Below are positions 1-10,519 of a DNA stretch of 64,000 nucleotides, piece after piece; within the stretch, counting starts at the first letter, position 1; every line of letters begins with the position of its first letter. The notes under the pieces were generated by a model. The model ran no database searches, had not been told where the DNA came from, and saw nothing but the letters and a program-made list of their open reading frames with translations. The DNA lies in the NCBI GenBank assembly GCA_015847255.1, contig JADLZK010013170.1, positions 186,001-250,000 of the forward strand, in the 5' to 3' direction. This DNA is from Hyparrhenia diplandra (taxonomy: Eukaryota > Streptophyta > Magnoliopsida > Poales > Poaceae). The position numbers and the translations under genes are program-made.

Positions 1-669
1 AGAGAGATTTGTTTTATCATCAAAGGAGTAAACGTAGAATTTGTTTTAGCCACCAAATATACACCTATCCACCATATTCCATACACATGCTATATATTGT
101 CTTGATTGGTGAACTCTCTATGGATCCATTATTTGAACTATAGATATATCCTTTGCAGAGATATGCAATATTATTTTAAGAGTGCCACTCCTATGAACCC
201 CACATAAACCATATTTAGAGAGAGAGTGAGTTATAAAGGCTTAACACTTAGCCTTGTGCCATATATACATACAAGAGAGAAGGCAGTTATTAATGCCTAG
301 TGAGGATTCACAAATACCACATATTGAGAGAGGCGAGAGTGCCATTCATTACGAGAGCTTTGAGTTTTATTTGCAAAATTTATCAAACACTCCGGAATAT
401 TAGTGATCAAAGACTTGAGACATAGGGCTTGACTTGATTGTTCTATCTTTCAATTGCTCAAGTACCTAAGTGAGAGTAAAAAGCACCATATTTGGGAAAA
501 GAAAAGGTTTGAAGTTAGGATTAGTCTATCCCGGTCAGGAGTTGAGTTCCTTTTTGAAAGCATGTGTACTTTGTAAGAATAAAAGTATCGTAGAAACTCC
601 CCGATCCAAGTTTATTTTATAGTTTATATGTTTTGCTAAGGGACTAGCAAAAGGTAAGCTTGGGGAGCT
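1..669 (+). mobile_element. 3' internal end of an LTR retrotransposon
   Basis: No open reading frame of note is present. The stretch ends in a purine-rich tract (about 645-669, with AAGCTTGGGGAGCT) directly before a TGTTGAC terminus. That is where the polypurine tract of an LTR element sits next to its 3' LTR. The coding part of the element would lie to the left, outside the window. The motif GGGACTAGCAAAAGG just upstream resembles Ty3/gypsy elements of grasses, but I do not assign a lineage. Confidence 0.65.
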
Positions 670-2485
670 TGTTGACGGTAGTTATTGTCAACTTTTACTA
701 TGAAATAATAGAACATATGAGGACAAGAACAAATAAAAGATAGGGTTTATACTAATGATTTCCACAAGTTTTGTATACACTTAGTTTTACTGGTGAACTC
801 GGAAAACCTCGAAAAATCGAGAGAGAAAAGAGGAGAAATCAAGACACCGAAGAAAAGGACCAAATGCGGGCGATTGGAGTAAATTCGGGGGTCTACATGT
901 GAAGAGAAGACACCTCGCCAAAAAGCCGGGGCCCACACCCTTCCAGGTGGGTCCGGGCGGCACGGGGGGGGAGGGGGCCGGGCGGCACCCCCCCGGTGGA
1001 GCCACGTGTCCCGCTTCCGAAAGCTTCCTACAACCGACCTATGGAGTTGGTCTAGTCCATCCAATCAAGTCGGTTTGATCCAAGGGCCGAGATTCATCCT
1101 ATGGGGCTATAAAAGAAGGGCGGGGCTACCCCCGAAACCCTAATTCAAGATCTTGAAGATCGAAACCTGAGTTCAGAGATCAAGTCAGAGCCATAAACCC
1201 TAGTTCCTCGGAATAGTTCTAGATCTAGAGAGATTAGCTACTAGCAATAGATAAGAAGGAGTTCCAAGCATTGGAAGTCAAGGTGTTCATAGGTACATTG
1301 TTATACTCTTTGATATATTTATATCTTTGGTATATTCATTACTCATTGATCATCTATGATATTGTTCTTTATCTTTATTATATTATCATTTGCTTTGTTT
1401 ATTGTTTGCTTTAATATGTCTAGTAGAGTTATTTATTTACTATGGATTACATGCTTAGGATTGTATAGCCCTCATCTTGTAACGTGCAAGATAGGTGTTA
1501 TAACTTATATAAGCGTGGTGCTTATATATGTTGTATCTCGCAAATGCCCCTATATGATGAGGTTTGGGGTAGTTCGTAGAGGTGATGACTCTATTGAGTC
1601 TTCTATAGTCCTCCCTCTCCATATAGTTAACTGTGTAGATCGTGTGTCACGAAGAAGGTGAAGATCTCATTATTGAATCCTTCCTAGTTGATGATCCTTA
1701 AGTTTGTTATGAAGTAATAAGTAGTAGCTATGATAACTAGATGTTTGCACTAATTAGAGTCTAGCAATAACATGTGATGATAGTTACACATAAGTTTTTT
1801 CTTATATTGCCCCATGTGAGTCCTTAGACTAGAATATTCTGTTGAATCTTTATCATTTCATGATGGCTTGATCCCCTGTATTTATTATTTATCTTATTGA
1901 GCATTTATCATACATATCTTTATCTTATTTATTATTATTTTATGTGACATTAACCCCTGTTGATGAGTAGAAGCATTATCATTATTGGTTATAGACATTC
2001 CATGTATATATAAGGACTTTATTAGTATTAGCATTAAGTAGATTAATCTGTCTTCCTAGTGGTACGACATCCCTTACTCATTAAAATGCTACAATGGTAT
2101 AGATTATTACGTTAAAACTTGCGAGAGTCCTTCTATATTCTTTATCTTATTCTATTCCTGCCTAGTCATATCATTTCATGCCATATTATACTTTCTAGTT
2201 GCATAAGTGGACTGACAACCTGCTTGACTAGAAGTATAGGTTATTCTTTGACTAGTGTATAAGTGGCTTTATGATTGTTATAATACCAAAGACTTTGTTT
2301 GGGGTCATTGCTTGTATAGCCAGCGTCGCCTAGTTTTAGCGGAGTAATTCTCAACGGCGGTGGCGTTATTTTTTTTGCTATGCTAGTGTGTTCGCCTAGT
2401 TCCATTCAAGTACAAACATTCTTGGCGCCGTAGTATTTGAAGTGCTAGAGAGCTATATTAGTAATGTCGTTAAGCAGTGTCAACA
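670..2485 (+). mobile_element. 3' LTR of an LTR retrotransposon
   Basis: The segment begins TGTTGAC and ends GTCAACA, a perfect 7-bp terminal inverted repeat with the canonical TG...CA ends, and follows a polypurine tract. Its length is about 1.8 kb. Positions about 1640-2485 match the reverse complement of 63252-64000, and both copies end in nearly the same string (GCTATATTAGT, then ATGTCGTTAAGC, then AACA). That independently supports the right-hand boundary. Small ORFs inside, such as 1356-1661, are not genes. Confidence 0.75.
1108..1115 (+). promoter_or_regulatory. TATA box of the LTR promoter
   Basis: TATAAAAG sits in the middle of the LTR and is followed by a GC-rich leader. This is the expected place for the U3/R promoter of an LTR retrotransposon. 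Activity is inferred only. Confidence 0.5.
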
Positions 2486-3260
2486 GGTGGTCGAGCGACG
2501 ACGACGGCGAGCGCGCGCCATGCTGCTGGCCGTCGCCAAACATCCAAGAACAACACCGCCATGGCTCGCGCTTGCGCGGCGACCGCCGTCTGGCGCTCGC
2601 GCTCCTCTCATCGGATGGCGGCGGGCGGCCACCACCATCGACCACCGTCGCATGGCTCCATCGTCCGGCGGCCACGAGTGCGGCGCGCAAGGCACGCACG
2701 CTCCCAACAGCACCTCACGGAAGCCAACCTGCGGAGGCTTGCCGCCACGGTGCCCGCCCAGCGAACAGCGTCGGATGCAGGTGCTTTCGCCCCGCAACCA
2801 TGCCGGCGAACGCCCGACATGGTCGCGGGCGTCGATCTGCCGCTATCGGGCGCCCGACGCGGGCTGGTCGCTCGACCGCGGCGCCGCATCGCAGCGCGTT
2901 TGGCGGCAACCAGCGGTACCGGTCGCCGACACCCGCCGCGCTTCGCCCCCGCCCGCACGCCGCGCGCCGCGGCCATGCCCGCCGCGCTTCGGACGCCCGC
3001 CACAGACTGCCTTCGCGCCGCGCGGGCCGCGTGCCGCGGCCGTGCCGTGCGGCCATGCCCGCGCTCCGTCGGCGGCGCGCATCCGAGGCTCCGCCGGCGC
3101 CGCCTCCGCGTGGAGCCCCCTCTCCCGAGGTCCGCGCCGCACCGCGCCGGAGGCCCCCGCCCGTGGCGCTGCCGCGCCGTGGCGGGCCGGCGGCGGAAGA
3201 GGCCGCCGTTTCGGGAGCCCGGCAGCGTGGGCGGCCGGTCCACGCGTTCGGTCAAGGCCA
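2486..3260. other. GC-rich block without a recognised gene
   Basis: A very GC-rich stretch (CpG-dense, Arg/Ala/Pro-rich in every frame) abuts the LTR. It is open in five or six frames at once, which is what high GC alone produces. None of the translations shows a domain I recognise. It may be part of an old transposon or a captured gene fragment. Confidence 0.4.
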
Positions 3261-3455
3261 TAGATGCAGAGCAAATGAAATTTTTTAAGGGCCCCCACCG
3301 GAGTTGACACTCAATTTGGACCTCTGTTTTTTACAACTTGACATGCAAATTGAAATTTATGGTCTCATTTTAAGGTCTTCCACCTGGAGATGCTCTAAGG
3401 ATTATTGGTCGGGCGATGTTGTGTGGACCAAGCCCAAGGCCCCAAAGCAGAGGCT

Positions 3456-3626
3456 CAATTGCTGTGGAGGAGAGAATGGTCGCAAGAACACTAAATTGAC
3501 AAAAAGGAACAGGAAAAAAAAAAAACAGAAAAGCAAAAACACTGTGGGTGGAGGAGAGAATGGTCCCAAGAATACCAAATTGGCAAAAAGAAACAGCTAA
3601 AAAAAAACAGAAAAGCAAAAACACAA
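3456..3626. repeat. Tandem duplication of about 85 bp beside the tRNA gene
   Basis: Two imperfect copies of a unit beginning GGAGGAGAGAATGGTC and ending in AACAGAAAAGCAAAAACAC lie head to tail immediately downstream of the tRNA-Ile gene (which is on the minus strand). Read on the minus strand, the unit is T-rich and supplies several T-runs that can stop RNA polymerase III. Confidence 0.6.
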
Positions 3627-3629
3627 AAT

Positions 3630-3702
3630 GGCCCATGCAGGTCTCGAACCTGCGACCTTCGCGTTATTAGCACGACGCTCTAACCAGCTGAGCTAATAGG
3701 CC
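3630..3702 (-). tRNA. tRNA-Ile (anticodon AAT)
   Basis: The 73-nt minus-strand sequence folds as a full cloverleaf. The acceptor stem is GGCCTAT/ATGGGCC with one T-G pair. The D arm is GCTC/GAGC. The anticodon stem is TCGTG/CGCGA around loop CTAATAA, and the T arm is GCAGG/CCTGC with loop TTCGAGA. The anticodon AAT (plus-strand 3666-3668) reads isoleucine codons after A-to-I editing. No intron is present and CCA is not encoded, as usual in eukaryotes. T-runs just downstream on the minus strand serve as the Pol III terminator. Confidence 0.95.
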
Positions 3703-3868
3703 TTTGTGTTGAAAGGGCTTTCACGCTATAAATAATTGAGTTGTATGCAGTTTTGCTCAGGGCAGACGGACGGGCTGACCTTTTCGGCTTGGTCCAGTCC
3801 AAACGCTTTTGAGGCGGGCCGGGTTACGTATGCGTCTGTTATGTACAAAGATTGTAAGCAACAGTTTT

Positions 3869-3879
3869 AGTCCCACATG
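3869..3879 (+). promoter_or_regulatory. Plant upstream sequence element (USE) for a small RNA gene
   Basis: AGTCCCACATG matches the core of the plant USE (RTCCCACATCG) that drives snRNA and 7SL RNA genes. It starts about 65 bp before the 7SL-like sequence at 3934, the usual USE position for Pol III genes. The TATA box expected near -30 is not recognisable. Confidence 0.55.
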
Positions 3880-3933
3880 GGCAAACCTCAATGAGCTAAG
3901 CGTCCGTAAGCAAGATCATGTTAGGCCCCTATT

Positions 3934-4035
3934 GCCGGGTCCGGTGCCGTGGGCCTGTAATCCCAGGTCTCGGGAGGCAGGAGTTGGTAAGGGGAGCGTG
4001 GGCAGCGTCTTGCAGTCCACACAAATATTTCTCAA
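3934..4035 (+). ncRNA. 7SL (SRP) RNA-like Alu-domain sequence, probably a pseudogene
   Basis: The sequence opens GCCGGGTCCGGTGCCGTG and continues with GGCCTGTAATCCCAGG and CTCGGGAGGCAGGAG. This is the layout of the 5' Alu domain of SRP RNA: a GCCGGG start, the conserved TGTAATCCC turn and the complementary CTCGGGAGGC helix. Human 7SL and Alu share the same framework. A USE box sits at the right distance upstream. The similarity fades after about 100 nt, whereas a complete 7SL RNA is about 300 nt and has an S domain. I therefore read it as a truncated copy or a diverged gene. A covariance-model search would decide. Confidence 0.5.
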
Positions 4036-5859
4036 AAAATACCGTGTGCCGGCATACCACTAGTGTTGGCTTTGCTAGGGATATGCCATGCCTCCTCGTT
4101 TGGGTTCTCTTGGTGACCATACAATTGGTGCCTAAAGAGGTAAGGTTTGGCATGAATTTGCCTAGCCGAATCCCATCAAACCGACAAAGGTAATCTGCTG
4201 GATGGTTGCCCCCTCTCCCTATCAACTTCTTCTTTTTTTTCTCTTACAACAATTGGCGATCTATCAACATTTGGATTTGGTTTGTTGATGCCTAAGAGGG
4301 TAGGTGGTGGGAGGAGGACAGCGATGAATCGGCCGACGGGGGTGTGTTACGACAAATACTCAGAGAAGATTCGAAGGGTGAAGACATGGGTACAAATATC
4401 TTTGCCCACCTTATCTCTCTTGAAATTTGAGAAATTGATAAAAATAATAGGTGAGGTGTGTTATGGTATTTGGCATATTGCGCCTTGGCAGTGTGTTTCG
4501 GCAAATTCCACGCTTCGACGGTATCCTGCAGCAAAGTTTTACAAAAAAAAAAAAAAAATGCAAAAGAAACATTTCTAGATTATAGGAAAAATCATGATTT
4601 TATTTATTTTAAGGAGGAGTGGTTATATAAAATTGTTGTAAGAAATTATCTGAAAATTCAAGCACTTGACTACTATTACAACTCCTAATGTTTTTAAGGC
4701 TTGGCGAACTGAACCTGTATATCAAAATCCTGGCTCTGCCCTTGGACATGGAAGGTTTAGTGTGCTTTTGTATTAGTTTTAGGGTTGATTCTTGTTTAGA
4801 GGTGAAATCGTTTCCATACATCAAGGTTTGTAGTAACCCTCTTGAGTCATTCGACCTTTTAGAGAACATTTTGTTCTGTTATTTTTAGAAAGGACTTTAT
4901 TATGTTCTAGGGCTTTAAAAGTCTCAAATAACTTAAATAAAAAAAGAAATGGAAAATCAATTAATTAATTACTATACCTAAGCTATGACAACCAACCATA
5001 CCTACACGGCCACAATTGCTCACGCCGAATTAAAAAACTGGTCCGTGCAGGAGATCGAACACTTCCATAATAAGACTGCACACAAACTGTTTGGATCCAT
5101 GATCCGTCGTCACCTGGAATTCGCCACCAAAGCGGGTCGTGGTGATCTGGTTCAACGAGAGCTTCGACTTGATATGATCGCTGCTGCAGCCCATCGCGCC
5201 TGCTGGCTCCGATTGCGGCGCAGCAAAGCTCTCCGATCCGGTGCGGGACCTGCAAACTTGGCTCTAGTTAACGTGTGCCGTGGCGCTGGCGCCGCGTGGT
5301 CCCTCCCTCAACCTGCTTCCAGGTACGCGCCGAGTCCGTGTGAATGGGATCGCTCGCCTGCCTGCGCCTGGTCAGTCGTCGTCCCAAGTCAAGTCGTCCC
5401 AGCCTAGTTTAATCTGCACCGGTTGTTCTGAATCGTTTGGGTCCCACGCTCGCAGCTTAAAAATCAAATCATCGTCACTCGTTTTCGCGGAGTAGGATAG
5501 GAAGAACGTAAGGCTCGACTGTCACGCCGATTATTATCATCTCCGCACATCGCAATTATCGCTGACCTGAGGTCAAGCTCCCCTTTTGTTTTTTTTCCTT
5601 CGATATATATATTACTGGTGACTGGTGAGACATATAGTAAGAAGAAAATCGCGCTCGTGCTTCTATAAGTTCACGACGATGTGCCACTTGATGCGACGCC
5701 TATTTATATTCTACCATATGCCCAATCATTCGCGGCTGGCGGCGAGAGAGTTCGTTAATCTTTTTTTTAAAACGAGTTTAAAGTGTTGGTTAACTTGAAG
5801 CGATCATCCATGAAGGCAACTAAGAAACGGCACGAAGAGTGGCAGATCACGCACGTGGA
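4036..5859. other. Intergenic stretch with no supported gene
   Basis: The sequence is AT-rich with an A-run at about 4541-4558. Short ORFs on both strands (for example plus 4985-5407, and a 54-codon minus frame 5194-5030 starting MGCSS) show no family I recognise and have no convincing promoter. I see no certain transposon boundary. Confidence 0.4.
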
Positions 5860-6450
5860 CGGAATAGTTAAGCAAAACGTAGCTTAATTACACTGCTGGG
5901 TGTGGCGTTGCGTGCGAAACGGGCGCGTAATAGTACAAGAAGAAACCCCGTCAACCACGTAGGTCCGACAAGTCCAGGGACATCATACAGGGCGCCATGT
6001 TGCTTTTGCTGCCTGGGTGGGGGTGTCTTGGTAGTCCCACGGTATACTTCAGTCCCTACATACCGGTATATTTTCTTGCCTTGATTTGTACAGAACCGCT
6101 GACCTGATCAATCGCCATCTCCATTTGGCCAGGTCCGATCCGATCGTGACACCATGAGCTTGAGCACCAAGGATCGCTGGAGATCGAGCGCGTCATAGAA
6201 TAATCGTCCTAGCTAGCAAAACGTAAGTACTACCAGAAGAAGAACCCCGTCAACCACGCACGTCCGATTGACATACAGTTGGACTGCCCATCAGTCGTAC
6301 TCGTATCGTACGTACTCCTACTCTACGTAGCACTGAACTCCACACAACGACACACGACCCGTCGAGGCCCCAACCCAAGGGACACGGACACCATGGATGA
6401 TTAATTGATTGATTAGCCTTGAATTCTCCGGCCTGAAGAGTAGCGCATGT
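5860..6450. repeat. Block homologous to the invertase upstream region, itself partly duplicated
   Basis: Several strings here recur in the upstream flanks of both invertase copies (about 25650-25870 and 54940-55160). Examples are GCGTTGCGTGCGA followed by ACGGGCGCG, CCGTCAACCACG, and CCCCAACCCAAGGGACACGG followed by ACACCAT. A motif cluster (GACCTGATC, ATCGCCAT, GGTCCGATC, GAGCACCAAG) occurs at about 6103-6175 and again at about 6508-6570, so the block carries an internal duplication of about 400 bp. It shows that the sHMA-A gene once belonged to the same invertase/sHMA module as the copies to the right. Confidence 0.65.
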
Positions 6451-6873
6451 CTGTCCATGACGTCGTCTTCACCGTAACAGTCCATCTGTTTCAGTCTGGA
6501 CCGATGACCTGATCGATCGCCATCGATTTGGCCCGGTCCGATCGTGACAACCGTGAGCACCAAGGGATCGTCACTGGAGCGCGCGCGCGCTTCCTTGGCC
6601 GCCAAGTCGTCCAGCGGACTGCTAAAATGTGCCGGTTGTGTTGTGTGCTGGTATCCAAAGTCTGTTGAACACGGTTTCCCTTTGTCTTTTTCGTCTGGAG
6701 GGGCCCAGCCATTAGACGAGGCGACCCTGCACGCGCTCTCCGAGTCCAAAGTCTTCTCTTCTCTCCTCACAACTCACAGTCACCACGGCAGCGGCCAGGT
6801 CTTAGAAAATACAATACGTCCCCTCAAAAAAAAAAAAAAAATACGTAGCTCATCTCCCGTTGGTCCGGTCGGC

Positions 6874-6881
6874 TATATATA
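6874..6881 (+). promoter_or_regulatory. TATA box of sHMA-A
   Basis: TATATATA followed by AGCAGC lies 195 bp upstream of the sHMA-A start codon. The sister genes have the same TATATATAG string at 31542-31550 and 58834-58842, 170-180 bp before their start codons. Confidence 0.7.
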
Positions 6882-7068
6882 GCAGCTCAGAGGAGGCTGC
6901 TCTGTTCACCTCACAGCAGGAAAGAAAGCAAACTGCTTCATTCGAGCCTTCACAACAACCAATCGGACAGTCGGATCTCCACACCAAATCACTCCAATCC
7001 TCTTCGATCCTTGCGGGCCGGCCAGGGGCGTTCTTTGAACCTACAAAGCTCGGATTAAATCATCAGCC

Positions 7069-7553
7069 ATGGCCAAGGTACCTAGCTTCATCCTCCCTTT
7101 GCGCTCTGTTCTCCTCTGCTCTGCTCCTTGTTCCAGCTCAAAGTATATGTACTAATTGTCTCCCTGACTTATCTGCAGCAAAAGATCGTGATCAAGGTGC
7201 CGACGATGGCGAGCGACAAGTCGCGGTCCAAGGCGATGGCGCTGGTGGCGGCCGCGGGCGGGGTGGACTCGGTCGCCATCGCCGGCTCCGGCAAGGACCA
7301 GGTGGTCGTCGTCGGCGAGGGCGTCGATTCCATCAAGCTCACGAGCGACCTGCGCAAGAAGATGGGCGACGCGCACCTCGTCGAGGTCGGCGAGGACAAG
7401 AAGAAGGAGGACAAGAAGCCCGACCCCGTCGCCGAAGCTGCCGCGGCAGCAGCAGCCTACTACAACCCGTACTACTACCACTACCCGCCGGCGCCGGTCG
7501 CCGTCGCCTACGACCCCTATGCGCGGCCGGGCAGCACCTGCTCCATAATGTAG
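7069..7553 (+). CDS. sHMA-A: small HMA-domain isoprenylated protein, metal motif lost
   Basis: Two exons, 7069-7077 (ATGGCCAAG) and 7179-7553, flank a 101-bp GT-AG intron and give 127 residues. The start is chosen because a tiny first exon before an identical QKIVI boundary is shared with the sister genes. Residues 4-75 form an HMA ferredoxin-like fold (QKIVIKV, SRSKAMALVA, GGVDSV, DQVVVVG, VDSIKL, LRKK). The metal loop that reads MxCDRC in the sisters is MASDKS here, so both cysteines are serines and copper/zinc binding is unlikely. A Lys/Asp-rich linker, an Ala run and a Tyr/Pro-rich tail follow. The last four residues, CSIM, are a CaaX box for prenylation, so the protein is probably membrane-anchored. 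In rice, related small HMA proteins are bound by blast-fungus effectors. Confidence 0.9.
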
Positions 7554-7724
7554 ACTCGGACGCCTGTGCATATGTATATTTTTGGTTTTGGGGGAAAAAT
7601 GGTGTGTGCAATTTGTGTAAGGAAATCCTTCCCGGTCAAGAGGCTCATATAAGAATGGCAAAAGCACCCGTCCCACCCGCGCTCAAATCGGGTCGCGACA
7701 TTATTCTGGATTTATTTTAGGATT

Positions 7725-7920
7725 TTCGGATTTCCGCCGGGCGCAGCCGGCGCGTGGCGGCAATGGCTAATGGTGCGTGAAGTGACTTCGTAAACTCAAG
7801 ATTGCCGGCGAGCGAAGGTCTTCATAGGGGTAGGGTTTGCGACGTGTGTTCATAGGGGTGAGTGTGTGCGCGCGTGTTTGGCGTCGTGTCGCTTGTAATT
7901 AAAAAAAAAAAAAAAAAAAA
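7725..7920 (+). mobile_element. Poly(A)-tailed non-LTR retroelement 3' end
   Basis: Two GTCTTCATAGGGG-like phrases, a GT/GC-rich run (GTGAGTGTGTGCGCGCG) and then a long A-run (about 7902-7920) form a pattern that recurs at the 3' ends of grass LINE/SINE-type insertions. No coding part is present. It lies just downstream of the sHMA-A stop codon and could supply its 3' end. The family is not assigned. Confidence 0.45.
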
Positions 7921-8211
7921 GAAATCCTTCCCTGATCTTGTTTTTGAATTGGAAAGAGTTTATATACGCCCGCCTGTGTTTAGCTAAGCTTTTTCAAAGT
8001 GCTTCTATGGTAGAACTAGAAGCTGTTTTTTTTAAGCAAAAGCTGCTGTTGCAAAGTACATTTTCTCAGTGCTTTGGATTTTGTTTTTGGCCTTTTGTGT
8101 TTCTACTTTGCTAAATGAATAGAAATAATAAAGAGATGTTTTATACTTGTGTTCCGTAAGAGACAAAAAAGAGAGGGTACATTTTGTAGCTTTTTTTAAG
8201 CAAACAACTTA

Positions 8212-8439
8212 CGTGCTGTTTGGTTTGTCAAATTGTAACGGGACCCGATTACTTCCGGGATAGAATAACGATACAGCTGTTTGGTTCGGCGTGGCCCGGT
8301 ATGACAAACCGCGCAATGGAATAACGCTTCGTTCATCTGTGATACCGCCCAGCCCGGTCCTCTATCTAATTACGGAGCTGCCTCCGTCTCCACAGCTCGA
8401 GTCGCGACTTCTTCTCGCCCCCACCGTTCTTCTTCCTCC

Positions 8440-8472
<33 letters not shown>

Positions 8473-10516
8473 ACGACCACAACAGCTCGCCGGTGAGTCC
8501 TCCGCATCTCCGCATCTCCTATCCTTGTCGATCTCTCCTGATTCCCCTCTCTTCTCCCCGTACAGCAGGACAATTTCTAACCCTAGATTGTGTTTTTTCA
8601 GGTCACGTGGAAGAGGACGCTGAGTAGAGCAACCAAAGCACCTCACCTATCCCTTGCCCCAGGTATGCCATCGTGGTTGCCTTTCCCCTCCCTCTCAAAT
8701 CCCGATTACATGTCTGGGAGAGTGTTCTGTTCAAGTTTTGCGGTCGGTTACTTGCTTCTTCAGATTCCGGCTCTCGAGTGCTGCTGAGATCTGCGGGTTC
8801 ATGTGTTAGGAGTTGTTTATTATGTCGCGTCTTGTGATTTGGTAGGTGGAATATGACCTAATTCTGTAATGCCGGTCAATTTGGCCAAATCAATTATAGA
8901 CACTTGCCGGTCAATTCAACAATCAGCCCTGTACAGTAGCTGATTGTTCTCTACCATTCAGAGTAGGAACCAAACCACAGTTTAGATCTCCCATAGCTAA
9001 GTAGCAACTTCTAGCAAATAGCAACTGCATGAATTCATTACTAGTTTGCCTATATAGCTGAGTAGCAACTTCTAGCAAATAGCAACATATTTTTGTTGTT
9101 TTTTGCCACTGGAACTTGCTCTGAATTCTTTGACAATGCAACAATGCATTTATTTTCTAAGGATATTGCAGATTATTTTAATGGTTAGTGATTTAATTAA
9201 AAATTTTATTGATGTTGTGTCCAGCATCATGGCCCGCCTTCCTTTAACCACAAGAACTCGAAGAAGAAACATGGCCATTAGAAATATGTTGACTTCCATC
9301 ATCGTCATGTACTATTACATGTGGTTCTTTCTTGCATTGGCATATAAAAGGAGGTGTTTCAAGATAGAGAGAAGGATAATACATGGTCAACTGAGAAATG
9401 AGAAGTTGTTCCAACTAGTTCGTAGCAGCGACACTACCTGTATTAGTGAGCTTCGTATGGATAGGAAAATGTTCTACATCCTATGTGAGATGCTTAGAGA
9501 TGTTGGTGGGTTGAAGGGCACACGTAATATGGAGCTAGAAGAGATAGTGGCCCAATTCCTGTACACACTAGCCCATCACTTGAAGAATCGGACAATAATG
9601 AATACTTTCTACTGAAGTGGCGAGACAGTTAGTAGACAGTTCAATTTATGCCTGCTAGCTGTTCTGAAATTGCACCATTTACTGCTTAAGACCCCAGAAC
9701 CATTTACTAGCCCATCACTTGGGTTTACTGGGACAGAACAAATCAAAGTTGCTACAATATTTGTGAAAGTACCAGATCAAATGAGTATGCTGCTAACTCT
9801 TGATCAGTCTTTGAGGAGAGAGTTCATCCTGAACATGCCTAATGGTATGACCGTTAGTCAACACTATAAATAATGCATGTACTCTGTTGTCACTGAGCTA
9901 TGCTATTTTTGTGATGCACATATACTCTGTACCATTCCTAATGTACTTCTAAAATAATTTTTTCTGTAGAGGAGGAAACAAGGAAGCGGACAGGAGGTGG
10001 AAGATAAAATGTTTGCATATTCATTCAAGAGTTGAAGGTGGACAAGGGATGCTGATTGTGCTTGCAGTAGGAGGTTCAAAAGGGTTGCTGACCCTGCTTT
10101 TGTGAATGTTTTTGGGACATGTCAATTTTATTTATTAGACGCTTTTTCTTTCCTGAGATGAAAAATGACAGATTTCATTTTGGATTGTAATGATAGTTTG
10201 GTCAGCAATTTTAAGCTGGCGTAAATTTTCTTGGATGATCTTGCATTTGTGTTGGCCAGCTTCTCTTTTTACTGGTAATGATGCCGTTGAGCATGGATTA
10301 TTGTATGAAATTGAACTGCTCATTAGATTAATGATCAGACTATTATATTGGTATTTTGGATTCCAATACTGTACACAAACCAAACACCCGTAATGGTATT
10401 AGATACCTTTACCATGTGCAACCAAACAAAATGAGTAAATAGTATTGAATTCCATTCCCTCCCGCAATTTGTTAACAATAACGTTTCCCTTACCTGTTAG
10501 TCAACCAAACAGCACG
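8212..10516. mobile_element. PIF/Harbinger DNA transposon with TTA target duplications
   Basis: Terminal inverted repeats CGTGCTGTTTGG (left) and CCAAACAGCACG (right) bound a 2.3-kb element. TTA at 8209-8211 and 10517-10519 is the 3-bp target duplication of this superfamily. A second inner pair of GTTTGGTT-like inverted motifs lies near both ends. Inside is a HARBI1-type transposase remnant and a GC-rich leader with a (CGG)n/(CGA)n run at about 8440-8478. No Myb-like second ORF is recognisable, so the element is not autonomous. Confidence 0.85.
9232..9870 (+). pseudogene. PIF/Harbinger (HARBI1-like) transposase, broken
   Basis: The frame from about 9232 reads through an N-terminal basic stretch (TRTRRRNMAIRN), a hydrophobic segment and the family-typical block ELRMDRKMFYILCEMLRD, then DVGGLKGTRNM, LEEIVAQFLYTLAHHLKNRT, and stops at 9613-9615. 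Homology continues after the stop (ETVSRQFNLCLLAVLKLHHLLLK in a shifted reading, 9620-9690). It picks up again in a second frame, 9670-9873 (LRREFILNMPNGMTVSQ). The central DDE catalytic region is missing. The element can therefore no longer make its own transposase. Confidence 0.8.
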
Positions 10517-10519
10517 TTA

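Noticed and set aside
1356..1661. A hydrophobic 101-codon ORF
   Set aside because: It lies inside an LTR; the related LTR at the right edge does not keep it as a frame.
2442..3310. Seven overlapping long ORFs on both strands
   Set aside because: They are open in all frames at once because GC content is very high; no domain, no splice pattern and no promoter support any of them.
4985..5407. 140-codon plus-strand ORF and an opposing 54-codon frame starting MGCSS at 5194
   Set aside because: The minus frame has an attractive N-myristoylation-like start, but neither frame matches a family I know and there is no second copy to test conservation.
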